64,000 nucleotides of DNA from Synechocystis sp. PCC 7338 (GTDB taxonomy: Bacteria; Cyanobacteriota; Cyanobacteriia; Cyanobacteriales; Microcystaceae). The position numbers and the translations under genes were made by a program. Positions 18,220 to 26,439 of this stretch are shown in pieces. Position 1 is the stretch's first letter. Every line of letters begins with the position of its first letter. The notes beneath the pieces were generated by a model. It saw nothing but the letters and a program-made list of their open reading frames with translations. It did no database searches and was not told the origin of the DNA. The stretch is from contig NZ_CP054306.1 in assembly GCF_018282115.1 (NCBI RefSeq), positions 2,093,488 through 2,157,487 of the forward strand. The letters run 5' to 3'.

Positions 18220-20382
18220 TCAAACGGGGTCCAATAATTCAAAGAAGCGGTAATGGGCGAGACCGTCTAGAATGCCTGCAGCATAACGTTTTTCGGAAAA
18301 ATAAATTGGTTCAATTTCCCCTAGGTTAGAAAGCTCCTCGTGGTGACGGTTGGCCACGACGACGGAAAGGGTATTGCCCCGCATCATATCCTCGTCTGCT
18401 CCGGAACCTCCAGCGGTGAAAACGTGCTCCAGGGGGATGTTCCACTGCTGACTCAACCAGCGCACTGCATAACCCTTGGAAGCTCGGATGGGCAAAATAT
18501 CCAGAAATTGGCCAAAGGAGATAATTGTGTTGGCGGTCTGTTCTCCTTTATGCAACAGTTGCCGAATTTCCTCCAAACTGGGGGCGATCGCCCCGTCGTA
18601 GAAATAGCTAATTTTATAGGCACTTAGTTCTTCTTTGGGTTGGAGCGCTAAACCGGGCAATTTTCCCAAAAGGCGCATAATGGCGTTACGATTCCACAAA
18701 TAATCAATATGATGACGCCAACTCTGATCGGGGATCAAATCCGGGGAGGAATAAATTTCTGTCCCCATGCTGGTGATCAGTATATCCGGTTGGGGAATGC
18801 GATACTCCCGCAAAATTTTCAGCACGGAATCCAATCTTCTCCCAGTGGCAATGCAAAATCCGACATTTTTACGATGTTGATAAAGCACCTCCAGCAATTC
18901 ATCCAAAGTTTGGCGATCGCCTGGTAGTCCTCCCTCCAATGCCCCCAGTAAATTTTGGTCCAAACTAGTTACCAAGGCACCGTTATAGTACAAAGTCCGC
19001 CGCCGCTTTAGATCACCTCGTTTCAGGACTGAAGTCTGTTGCATTAGAGCATTGACGGCATCCAAGTAACTGTCAACGTGGGAATGCCAGGAATAGTGGC
19101 GCTTAACCCCTTCCAGACCCCTAGTGGATAAAATTTGCCATTGTTCGCTTTCGTTTAATACGCTCAATAATTTATTGGCAATATCCGTCTCATCCAGGGG
19201 ATTGATCAGATAACCGTTCTGACAGTTTTTAATAATATCCACCGGGCCACCATCCTCCGTGGCCACAATGGGCACCCCACTGGCTGCTGCTTCAATCAAA
19301 GTTAAACCAAAGGGTTCTGTCAACGCCGGGTTGGTAAATACCCCCTGGGACAAAGCGGTGAGGCGAAACAGAGCATACACATCTTCGGGTTGATTGTGCT
19401 TGGGGTAAGCCACTTTGCCATAGAGGTCGTAGCGGTCAATGGTCAACAGTAAGTCCGTCAACACTTCCCGGGGGCCCATATCCAAATCCGTAATATCATC
19501 CCGATTGCCCGCCACAATGACCAAATTTGCCCGGGCTTGCAACTCCGGTGACTGGCCATAGGCCTCGATCAACGTGTGGATATTCTTGCGGGGATCCGGT
19601 CGGGACAGAGCCAGAATAAGGGGCTTACGGGGTTGGCGTAAAAATCGACATAGCTCCGTCACAATGGAGCTTTCCCACTCGTCTCCCTTGGGGGGATAAA
19701 ACTTTTCTAGATCGGTGCCGGGGGGAATCACCAACATCTGATCTGGTTGGTAATAGTCATACTGGGCATACTGTTCCGCAATTTCTTGATGGGTGCTAGT
19801 AATTACCCTCGCCGCTGACCCCAGGGTTTCTTCCTCGGCGTTAATCCGTCGGGCCATATTGTAACGACTTTCAATTTCGTCCGCCTTGATGCCGCTGAGC
19901 AGAAGACGGGTACGCTTACTGCGCCCCAGGGAATGCCCCGTGTGTACCAAAGGAATGCCCAATTGGTGGGAGAGTCTGGTGCCCACATAACCGGCATCTG
20001 CATAGTGACTATGGATAACATCGGGCAATTTGGGCTGTTCTTTCAGATAGTCCAGGGCGTGGTCAGCAAAATTATCCAAATAATCCCAGAGCATTTCCTT
20101 GGCAATATATTCCTCCGGGCCGCATTCAATGCGGACAATATGGGCCCGATCGCCAATTATTTCTTTGGGTTGGGCATAGTCTTCATCTACCCTGGGGTCT
20201 TTAACCAAACGGGTCATTAAATCCACCCTAGCTACCTGGGGATCTTTGACTAAGGCCCGGGTCAGTTCCAGCACGTATTTAGTTTGCCCACCAGTATCCG
20301 CGTCCCTGCCTAGTTCAAGATTCTCTCCCCGAATCAATCCATGGATGCTAATTAGTAAAATGTATTTTGATGAATAGCTCAT
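18220..20382 (-). CDS. sps: Sucrose-phosphate synthase
   Basis: The 720-residue GT4 glycosyltransferase makes sucrose 6-phosphate from a nucleotide-glucose and fructose 6-phosphate; in freshwater cyanobacteria sucrose is a compatible solute under salt stress. The start has SIHGLIRGENLELGRDADTG (glucosyl acceptor side), HTGHSLGRSK lies in the middle, and the catalytic E-x7-E motif is in EPFGLTLIEAAASG. From about residue 465 a HAD-type domain resembles sucrose-phosphatase, but the nucleophile motif DxDxT is missing (YYNGALVTSLDQ). It is therefore probably non-catalytic, as reported for Synechocystis SPS. The gene converges with the Cys-cluster gene. Confidence 0.96.
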   Translation of the reverse strand: MSYSSKYILLISIHGLIRGENLELGRDADTGGQTKYVLELTRALVKDPQVARVDLMTRLVKDPRVDEDYAQPKEIIGDRAHIVRIECGPEEYIAKEMLWDYLDNFADHALDYLKEQPKLPDVIHSHYADAGYVGTRLSHQLGIPLVHTGHSLGRSKRTRLLLSGIKADEIESRYNMARRINAEEETLGSAARVITSTHQEIAEQYAQYDYYQPDQMLVIPPGTDLEKFYPPKGDEWESSIVTELCRFLRQPRKPLILALSRPDPRKNIHTLIEAYGQSPELQARANLVIVAGNRDDITDLDMGPREVLTDLLLTIDRYDLYGKVAYPKHNQPEDVYALFRLTALSQGVFTNPALTEPFGLTLIEAAASGVPIVATEDGGPVDIIKNCQNGYLINPLDETDIANKLLSVLNESEQWQILSTRGLEGVKRHYSWHSHVDSYLDAVNALMQQTSVLKRGDLKRRRTLYYNGALVTSLDQNLLGALEGGLPGDRQTLDELLEVLYQHRKNVGFCIATGRRLDSVLKILREYRIPQPDILITSMGTEIYSSPDLIPDQSWRHHIDYLWNRNAIMRLLGKLPGLALQPKEELSAYKISYFYDGAIAPSLEEIRQLLHKGEQTANTIISFGQFLDILPIRASKGYAVRWLSQQWNIPLEHVFTAGGSGADEDMMRGNTLSVVVANRHHEELSNLGEIEPIYFSEKRYAAGILDGLAHYRFFELLDPV

Positions 20383-20518
20383 AAGTCTTACAAGTTACTA
20401 TAATTGATCGCCAGTGATGCCACAGGCTACCATGGTGATGATTTTAACCGCTGAAACTAATTAAACTTTTTCGGTTTGCTCTTGTTAGAATGCTGCCAAT
20501 CTCCGTCTAAATTTGCCG

Positions 20519-21079
20519 ATGACCTATGTTAACTGGTCGGCCCTGGCCGAAATTTCTGAGTTAGAGCCCTATTTTGCCGAAGATTTTGCTGGTTTTCAGC
20601 AACAAATTCAGCAACGTTTACCCGGACTGACAGCGATCGCCCCTGAAGAATTGGATAACTTAACGGTTTTACGGGTGCTGGAAGTTTGTAATGGTTGTTT
20701 GCAATGGGCTTTCCGTCGCCAAGATAAACATTGTTTATCGGTGGAACAAACCAGGGAATGTATGCAAACAGTAATTGGCTTTATTAAGGTGAAAAAAATC
20801 ACCTGTCCCAGTGGCAAAACCATTACTTTTACCCCGGTGATCGAACAATTAATCGAAGAGGGAACTCAGCTTTATCGTCAGGCTTTCAAGCAAAATAATC
20901 AAACCGCTAAACAGAAATATTACGCCTATTCCACAGCCCAATTCATTGCCTATGGCGGCGATCGCCTCGGCTGGGCCCAAGACCTAGTGGAAAAGGAATT
21001 TAGCTCCCTACTCACCCCCCATTTTGTCCTGCGGGGGAAAAACTACATTGCTCCCTATCTACAGGCCATTACGCCCTAA
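20519..21079 (+). CDS. Conserved hypothetical cyanobacterial protein
   Basis: This 186-residue soluble protein (MTYVNWSALAEISELEPYF) was not recognised as a named family. It has no signal peptide or membrane helix. A helical N-terminal part with several Cys (LEVCNGCLQWAF, REC) is followed by a region rich in Tyr/Gln/Lys (QKYYAYSTAQFIAYGGDRLGWAQ). The ATG at 20519 is preferred to a TTG two codons upstream. It diverges from sps (137 bp apart) and converges with the CheW-like gene. No function is proposed. Confidence 0.7.
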   Translation: MTYVNWSALAEISELEPYFAEDFAGFQQQIQQRLPGLTAIAPEELDNLTVLRVLEVCNGCLQWAFRRQDKHCLSVEQTRECMQTVIGFIKVKKITCPSGKTITFTPVIEQLIEEGTQLYRQAFKQNNQTAKQKYYAYSTAQFIAYGGDRLGWAQDLVEKEFSSLLTPHFVLRGKNYIAPYLQAITP

Positions 21080-21144
21080 CGCCTCACAAATTAAATGATC
21101 AGACAGGGGCATCATCTAATTTCTTTAGCAACCAACTTCCCAAT

Positions 21145-21639
21145 TCAAAGTAGAAGATCGGGGTCGAGCAAAAACACCGTCAGCTTTTCTGACTTTTCTT
21201 CCACCAACATCACATGGCTAGCCGATTGGAGGGTGTCATTTTGGCGGTAAGAATCCGGCAATTGACGAATTTGTTGGGGCAACACATCCAGCAGGGTGGG
21301 GGCATTATTAACCAACAGACAAAATTCTTCCCCACTCCGATTTTTAGTCAAGATAAAATATTGTTTCGTTTGCGCCGTCGGGGGCTGGGGCACACCAAAA
21401 AAGCGGCGATATAGATCCACCATGGTGACAGAACGGTTTTCTAAGTTCACCAATCCGGTGGCGGACAGACCACTGCCATGGGCGGGGCTATGGGGCAAAA
21501 TCTTCACCACTAGGGCAATGGGTAGGGCCAGGTTAAGTTTTCCCACAGCAAAAAGGAGAAACTTTTCCGGTCTTACAGAGGGGGCAGAGGTCTGACCGAT
21601 ATGAACAGGGGCATCAATGGAAGAGGAATAGAGCGCCAT
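21145..21639 (-). CDS. CheW-like protein at the end of the pix operon
   Basis: The 164-residue protein has a CheW-type domain: LLFAVGKLNLALPIALVVKI, then an ATGLVNLENRSVTMVDLYRRF strand pair and an oxidised-Ile/Leu-rich end. It is the last gene of the phototaxis operon, 31 bp after pixL. The ATG at 21639 (MALYSSS) is preferred to a TTG three codons upstream. It differs from PixI, so the operon carries two CheW-like proteins plus the CheW domain inside PixL. A scaffold or competing adaptor role for PixL is inference. Confidence 0.8.
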   Translation of the reverse strand: MALYSSSIDAPVHIGQTSAPSVRPEKFLLFAVGKLNLALPIALVVKILPHSPAHGSGLSATGLVNLENRSVTMVDLYRRFFGVPQPPTAQTKQYFILTKNRSGEEFCLLVNNAPTLLDVLPQQIRQLPDSYRQNDTLQSASHVMLVEEKSEKLTVFLLDPDLLL

Positions 21640-21670
21640 ATTTTGCAAGCGGGGAAATAATAACTTTTAA

Positions 21671-24600
21671 CTAATAACTACTAACCGATAGCTGACCAGC
21701 GGCCAGGAGTTCCTGCACTGCCCCAAGGAACTGTTGCTCAATATAGGGCTTGGTGAAGTAGGCATTGGCCCCCAGGGTTTTGGCCAACTGTCGGTGCTTA
21801 TCGCTACCGCGGGAAGTGAGCATGGCCACCGGAATTTTGAGCAGGTCAGCATTGCGGCGTCGTTGCCCCAGAAATTCAAAGCCATTCAAGTTGGGCATTT
21901 CCACATCACAAATAATCAAATCCACTTCCCCCGTTTGGGCCAGGGTCTTCAGGGCTTCCTGTCCATCCTTAGCCTGCATCACCCGATAACCAGACCGTTC
22001 CAGAGTGAAAGCCAGAGTCCGCCTCAGCGCCGCCGAATCATCCACCACTAAAATGGTTTTAGCCTTCCGTCCTGGAGTGGGGAGCGGTTCCTCCCCTGAG
22101 TCCGCCATGGCCAAATTATCTATACCTTTTTGCCAATGCCATTCCAGCAGCAGCGCTCCATTCACCACCGGGATTAAGGTGCCATCGGCCAGAATAGTGG
22201 CCCCATAAAGGTAAGAAGGGGCAGGCAACAGAGGCGCAAAGGGTTTAATCACCAATTCCTGTTCCGTCACCAAGCGGTTCACCTCCAGGGCGTAATATTG
22301 CTGACCGAGCCGGAGTAGCACCAGGGGCAAGTGCCAATTGTCTGGTTGGGGCACCGTGGTCAACAGCTTGCTGGTTTGTTGCTCCGACAAAGGACACTGA
22401 TAGGGCAGTAACTGAGCCAAGGAATAAATCGGGATGGTCAATTGTTGCCAATGGAGAAAGCGTTGCCCCCCACTAGTTTTGAGTTGTTCCGCCGTCGGTA
22501 CCATCAACTCCGCCACACTATCAGAAGGGATGGCGATCGCCGTGAGGATCCCCTGGTCCTGCCCCACCAAGCACACCAACAACTTAGCAATGGTGAGGGT
22601 CAAAGGTAAGCGTAAGGAAAACACCGTCCCCCGCCCAGGGCGAGAAGACACCACAATAGTTCCCTTCAGAGCCTGTAACTGTTGCCGCACCACATCCAGC
22701 CCCACCCCCCGGCCCGACAGCTCGCTCACCTGGTCCGCCGTGGAAAAGTTCGGCTCAAAAATCAAATCATTAATCTGCTCCGTCGATAACCGTTGCCCCT
22801 GTTCCTGGGTAATTAAGCCCCGTTCCACCGCCCGTTGCAAAATTTTATTCCCGTTGAGTCCGCCTCCATCGTCCCGCATTTCAATAATGGTCTGATTGCC
22901 CTGATGATAGGCATGGATCTCAATGGTGCCCGTGGCCGGTTTTCCCGCCGCCAAACGGGTATCAGTATCCTCAATGCCATGGTCAAAAGCATTGCGGAGT
23001 AGATGGAGCAGGGGGTCATAGAGCTTCTCCAGGGCCAAACGATCCACTAACACCGCCGTGCCATGGAGCTTAATCTGCACCGGCTTATTAAACTTGCTGG
23101 CCATATCCCTGAGCAAACGGGGAAAACGCTGTAGAATTTCCCCCAGAGGTAGCATCCGGGCCCACATCAGTTCATCTCGCAGGGAAAACAGCATTTGCTT
23201 TTGGGCATCCACCGTTTGATTGGCCGCCCTGGAAAATAGCACCACATCATCCACTGCCTCCTCCAACTGCATCATCTCTTCTAAAATTTCTTGCAACTGG
23301 GCCGAGAGGGTGCCATAGGAATCCATTTCCAACGAGTCAAAGGTGTTACCTAGCCACCCCTGGGGTTGCGGCTGGGCCCGGAGCATAGTGTCCCCTTCCG
23401 GCCGGATCGCCAATTGGTCTGCCAACTGCCTCAACTTCAAAGCCATGGCTTGGAAGGTGCCGAAACGTTGCCCCAGGGCCCCCACCGCTGTTTGCAATTG
23501 CTGATTTTGTAAAGAAAGGCTATTGCGATTAATCGCCAATTCCCCCACCCAATTATTCATGCGCTCTAACCGCTGAAAATCCACCCGGATGGAAAGATTA
23601 GCCGGATTTTGCTCCCTCGGTACCGCCCGCCGTTCGGGGGTGTGTTCCACCAGAGGAGTTGGAGTCTGCTCTTCCTTTTTAGGAGTAGCAATAGGCTCTG
23701 CGGGAGTTGCAACGGGAGGCAAAGAATCAAAAGCTTCCTCCACCGCCTGCACCAAGAACAAAGTTTCCCCAGAAGGATCTACTTGCTCTACGGCAGGGAC
23801 TGGGCTCTCCATCACTACATCAGCAGTCAACCCACCGAAAACTTCCTCCAGGGAAGGGGGGGACTCCACCGTTTCAGCTTCCATGGGAGTTTGCTCCAGG
23901 GTAGGGGAAGCCTCTGGCCCAAGCTGGGGTTGCCATGGCCCAGTCATGGGCATAGTGGGGGGAGACGGTTCTTGCTCTGTCTCGTCCTCATCATCGCCAA
24001 AAAATAGATCCCCCAATACCGGAGCCGGAGCAGAAAAGGGCTGGGATCGGGACTCTGCTGGGGGAGAAAGCCTTTGTCCCAGGGCTAACAATGCCGCACT
24101 TGCTTCCCCCCCCCGTTGGCGATCGCCGTTTTCCAGCACTTGTTGAACACCGGCCTGCCAATCCGCCAAAGCCTGGGTGGCAATGGTAGATAATTGTTCC
24201 GGGTTGACCGCCAGGGCCTGTTGCACCGCTGCACAAATACCTTGGAACCCCGGTAAGTTAAGAATTTCCGCTAGCCCCAGAAAAATTTCCGTTCGGCTAG
24301 TCAAGACCTCCCGCAATGATTCTGGCCCCTGGTGTTGGGCCGCCACCACCGCAGCAATACCCTCGGCAATGTCCACTTCAAATACTGATGCCACCACATC
24401 CACCCCTAGGTCAGCGGAGCTGGGCAAAAACTGTTCCCCCGCCGCTAAATGGCCCCCCAGTCGTTGCTCTAGGTTAACAATGGGCCCCTGGGCGCTCTGC
24501 CAAGCCGTTTCTGGGTCGTAGTACCCCTGGTCAATTTGTTGCTCCAACGGGTTCCGCAGGCAGTCAAATCCTTGCAATAAAAGGGTTTCCATAGTTTGGT

Positions 24601-25870
24601 CTATGGCCACTTCTTCGTTATAGAGCGCCTTAAAAATATCCTCCAGTCGATGGGCGATATGTTTGATGGTTTCCAACCCCACACTGGCGGCTCCCCCCTT
24701 GAGGGAATGGGCCGCTCGCATAATGCCATGGACCACCGCCGCTGACCGGTCTTGCCCAATGGTCAATAGTCCCGTTTCTATTTCCTGCAACAGGGTGGGC
24801 GCTTCCTCAATGAAAAATCGGTAGGCCGGTTCCTCCAGGTTCACCCTTTCTGGCCCCAAGCTGGGTCGGCGATCGCTGGCGGGAATCGCCCCTTCCCCGG
24901 ACTGGAGCAGCATTGCCGTGGGCTCTTCCGACCATTCTGCAAAGACATTTTCCTCTGCTGTGCTAATGGCGGTGGGAATTTCTCCTAGCTCAGGAAAGTC
25001 CATGCCGAAAAATTCTTCCTCAGCCCCGAAACTACCAAACACATCCTCCAATCCCGCCATTTCTTCCTGATTCGCTTCCTCCGGCCCCCGCACCAACGCC
25101 ACTAAGGCATCACTGGGTTCTCCCCCCTGTTGGCGATCGCCATTGTCCAGCACTTGTCCACAGCTCTGTTGCCAATCCTCCACCGCCACCGCCGCCAATT
25201 CCCCTATGGGTACCTCAGGATTCCCCAAACCTTGCGCCACCAGGTCAGTAATTTCCTTAAACCCAGGCAAATTTAAAATTTCCGCCAGCCCAGCAAAAAT
25301 TTCCGTTTGCGCCGACAACGTTGCCTGCAATGTGGCCTGGTCTTCCCCCGCCAACGTAGCCCTAATCTCCGCCAATCCTTGGGCAATATCCACCTCAAAC
25401 AACGAAGCCACAATGTCCACCCCCAAATCCGCCGAGCTGGGCAAAAACTGTTCCCCCGCCGCCAGATAGTCTCCCAACTGTTCCTCAATGGCCGCAATCA
25501 CCGGCAACCCCTGCTCTAAAACCCCACTATGGTCTAACTGCCCCGTTTCAATCTGGGTGGTGAGGGCTTGTTTAAGGTGGTCGAAGCATTCCAGCAACAG
25601 TCCCTCCATGGTTTCATCCACCACCACCGCATCGTTATACAACGCCTTGAAAATGTCCTCCAGCCGGTGGGCTAACTCTTCAATGGCCGGTAGTTGCACA
25701 CTGGCCGCTCCCCCCTTAATGGAATGGGCCGCCCGCATAATGCCATGGATTTGGGCTGGTGTTCTCTCCCCCCTCAACTCCAGCAGGCTCATTTCAATCA
25801 CACTGAGCAATTCTGGCGCTTCTTCAATGAAAAACTGGTAGGCGTGGTCACGGATATCGGAGTTGAGCAT
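21671..25870 (-). CDS. pixL: PixL, CheA-type hybrid histidine kinase for positive phototaxis
   Basis: The 1399-residue protein has an HPt domain with His49 in MRAAHSIKGG and a second HPt with His388 in MRAAHSLKGG. After an acidic/proline-rich linker (about 590-790) come the CheA dimerisation helices, a HATPase (HLLRNAFDHG near 955, DDGGG, GRGVGLDVV near 1053), a CheW domain, and a receiver (ILVVDDSAALRR from about 1270, phospho-acceptor in ICDVEMPNLNG). It is predicted to phosphorylate PixG and PixH in response to PixJ, biasing type IV pilus motility. The first about 330 residues and the next about 300 are tandem duplicates, each an HPt plus the same helical tail (LGVDxVAS...EILNLPGF...NGDRQxGGE). 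Confidence 0.94.
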   Translation of the reverse strand: MLNSDIRDHAYQFFIEEAPELLSVIEMSLLELRGERTPAQIHGIMRAAHSIKGGAASVQLPAIEELAHRLEDIFKALYNDAVVVDETMEGLLLECFDHLKQALTTQIETGQLDHSGVLEQGLPVIAAIEEQLGDYLAAGEQFLPSSADLGVDIVASLFEVDIAQGLAEIRATLAGEDQATLQATLSAQTEIFAGLAEILNLPGFKEITDLVAQGLGNPEVPIGELAAVAVEDWQQSCGQVLDNGDRQQGGEPSDALVALVRGPEEANQEEMAGLEDVFGSFGAEEEFFGMDFPELGEIPTAISTAEENVFAEWSEEPTAMLLQSGEGAIPASDRRPSLGPERVNLEEPAYRFFIEEAPTLLQEIETGLLTIGQDRSAAVVHGIMRAAHSLKGGAASVGLETIKHIAHRLEDIFKALYNEEVAIDQTMETLLLQGFDCLRNPLEQQIDQGYYDPETAWQSAQGPIVNLEQRLGGHLAAGEQFLPSSADLGVDVVASVFEVDIAEGIAAVVAAQHQGPESLREVLTSRTEIFLGLAEILNLPGFQGICAAVQQALAVNPEQLSTIATQALADWQAGVQQVLENGDRQRGGEASAALLALGQRLSPPAESRSQPFSAPAPVLGDLFFGDDEDETEQEPSPPTMPMTGPWQPQLGPEASPTLEQTPMEAETVESPPSLEEVFGGLTADVVMESPVPAVEQVDPSGETLFLVQAVEEAFDSLPPVATPAEPIATPKKEEQTPTPLVEHTPERRAVPREQNPANLSIRVDFQRLERMNNWVGELAINRNSLSLQNQQLQTAVGALGQRFGTFQAMALKLRQLADQLAIRPEGDTMLRAQPQPQGWLGNTFDSLEMDSYGTLSAQLQEILEEMMQLEEAVDDVVLFSRAANQTVDAQKQMLFSLRDELMWARMLPLGEILQRFPRLLRDMASKFNKPVQIKLHGTAVLVDRLALEKLYDPLLHLLRNAFDHGIEDTDTRLAAGKPATGTIEIHAYHQGNQTIIEMRDDGGGLNGNKILQRAVERGLITQEQGQRLSTEQINDLIFEPNFSTADQVSELSGRGVGLDVVRQQLQALKGTIVVSSRPGRGTVFSLRLPLTLTIAKLLVCLVGQDQGILTAIAIPSDSVAELMVPTAEQLKTSGGQRFLHWQQLTIPIYSLAQLLPYQCPLSEQQTSKLLTTVPQPDNWHLPLVLLRLGQQYYALEVNRLVTEQELVIKPFAPLLPAPSYLYGATILADGTLIPVVNGALLLEWHWQKGIDNLAMADSGEEPLPTPGRKAKTILVVDDSAALRRTLAFTLERSGYRVMQAKDGQEALKTLAQTGEVDLIICDVEMPNLNGFEFLGQRRRNADLLKIPVAMLTSRGSDKHRQLAKTLGANAYFTKPYIEQQFLGAVQELLAAGQLSVSSY

Positions 25871-25886
25871 GGCGGCAATGGGGGTG

Positions 25887-26387
25887 TTAGGAGTGGGGCA
25901 AAAGGGTGGCGGCTAGCTGTTGCCAATACTGCTGATTCATTTCCAGTTGCTGGTTATGGCTATTCAGTTGCTGGTTGCTGGCCTTGATGCCACTGGTCAA
26001 TTCCCTCGCCTGGGACTGGATAGTCACAATTAAGGCTTCCATGGCCGCCGTTGCCTCCGCTGATTGGGCCGCCAAGCTCCGTACTTCGTCCGCAATGACC
26101 GAAAAGCCCCTACCTTCTTCCCCCGCCCGGGCCGCTTCAATGGATGCTTTCAGCGCCAACAGGTGAGTCTGGGCCGCAAATTGTCGAATCAAGTTAATTG
26201 TATTGGCAATCTCCTGGGTGGAACTATCCAGCTTTTCCAGTTGTTCCCCCGTGGTGGCCATGGTTGACCGTACACTACGCATGGTCTGCAGGCTCTCTGC
26301 TTGCCCCTGGCTAATCTGCCCGGACAGTGCAGCCCGCTGTTCCTTTGATGGTTGGTTCTCGTTTGCAATGGTGGGCATATCAGGCAT
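25887..26387 (-). CDS. Short MCP signalling-tip protein (PixJ2-like)
   Basis: The 166-residue protein consists almost only of the conserved hairpin tip of methyl-accepting chemotaxis proteins: [33 protein letters not shown], flanked by short coiled-coil arms. It has no membrane helix, ligand or GAF domain. The related tip in PixJ ([20 protein letters not shown]) is very similar, so it probably arose by duplication of the end of pixJ. It lies between pixJ (52 bp) and pixL (16 bp), so it is co-transcribed. It may dock PixL/PixI in the cytoplasm or have become dispensable. Confidence 0.82.
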   Translation of the reverse strand: MPDMPTIANENQPSKEQRAALSGQISQGQAESLQTMRSVRSTMATTGEQLEKLDSSTQEIANTINLIRQFAAQTHLLALKASIEAARAGEEGRGFSVIADEVRSLAAQSAEATAAMEALIVTIQSQARELTSGIKASNQQLNSHNQQLEMNQQYWQQLAATLLPHS

Positions 26388-26439
26388 AGCAATTGTCAGG
26401 TATGGGTTTTATGGGTTCGTTCGTTATCCGTGGGCCAAA

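Noticed and set aside
23589-24146. Long plus-strand open frame of 185 codons inside pixL
   Set aside because: It is a shadow of pixL, which has full domain matches on the minus strand; the Ser/Gly-rich translation has no family pattern.
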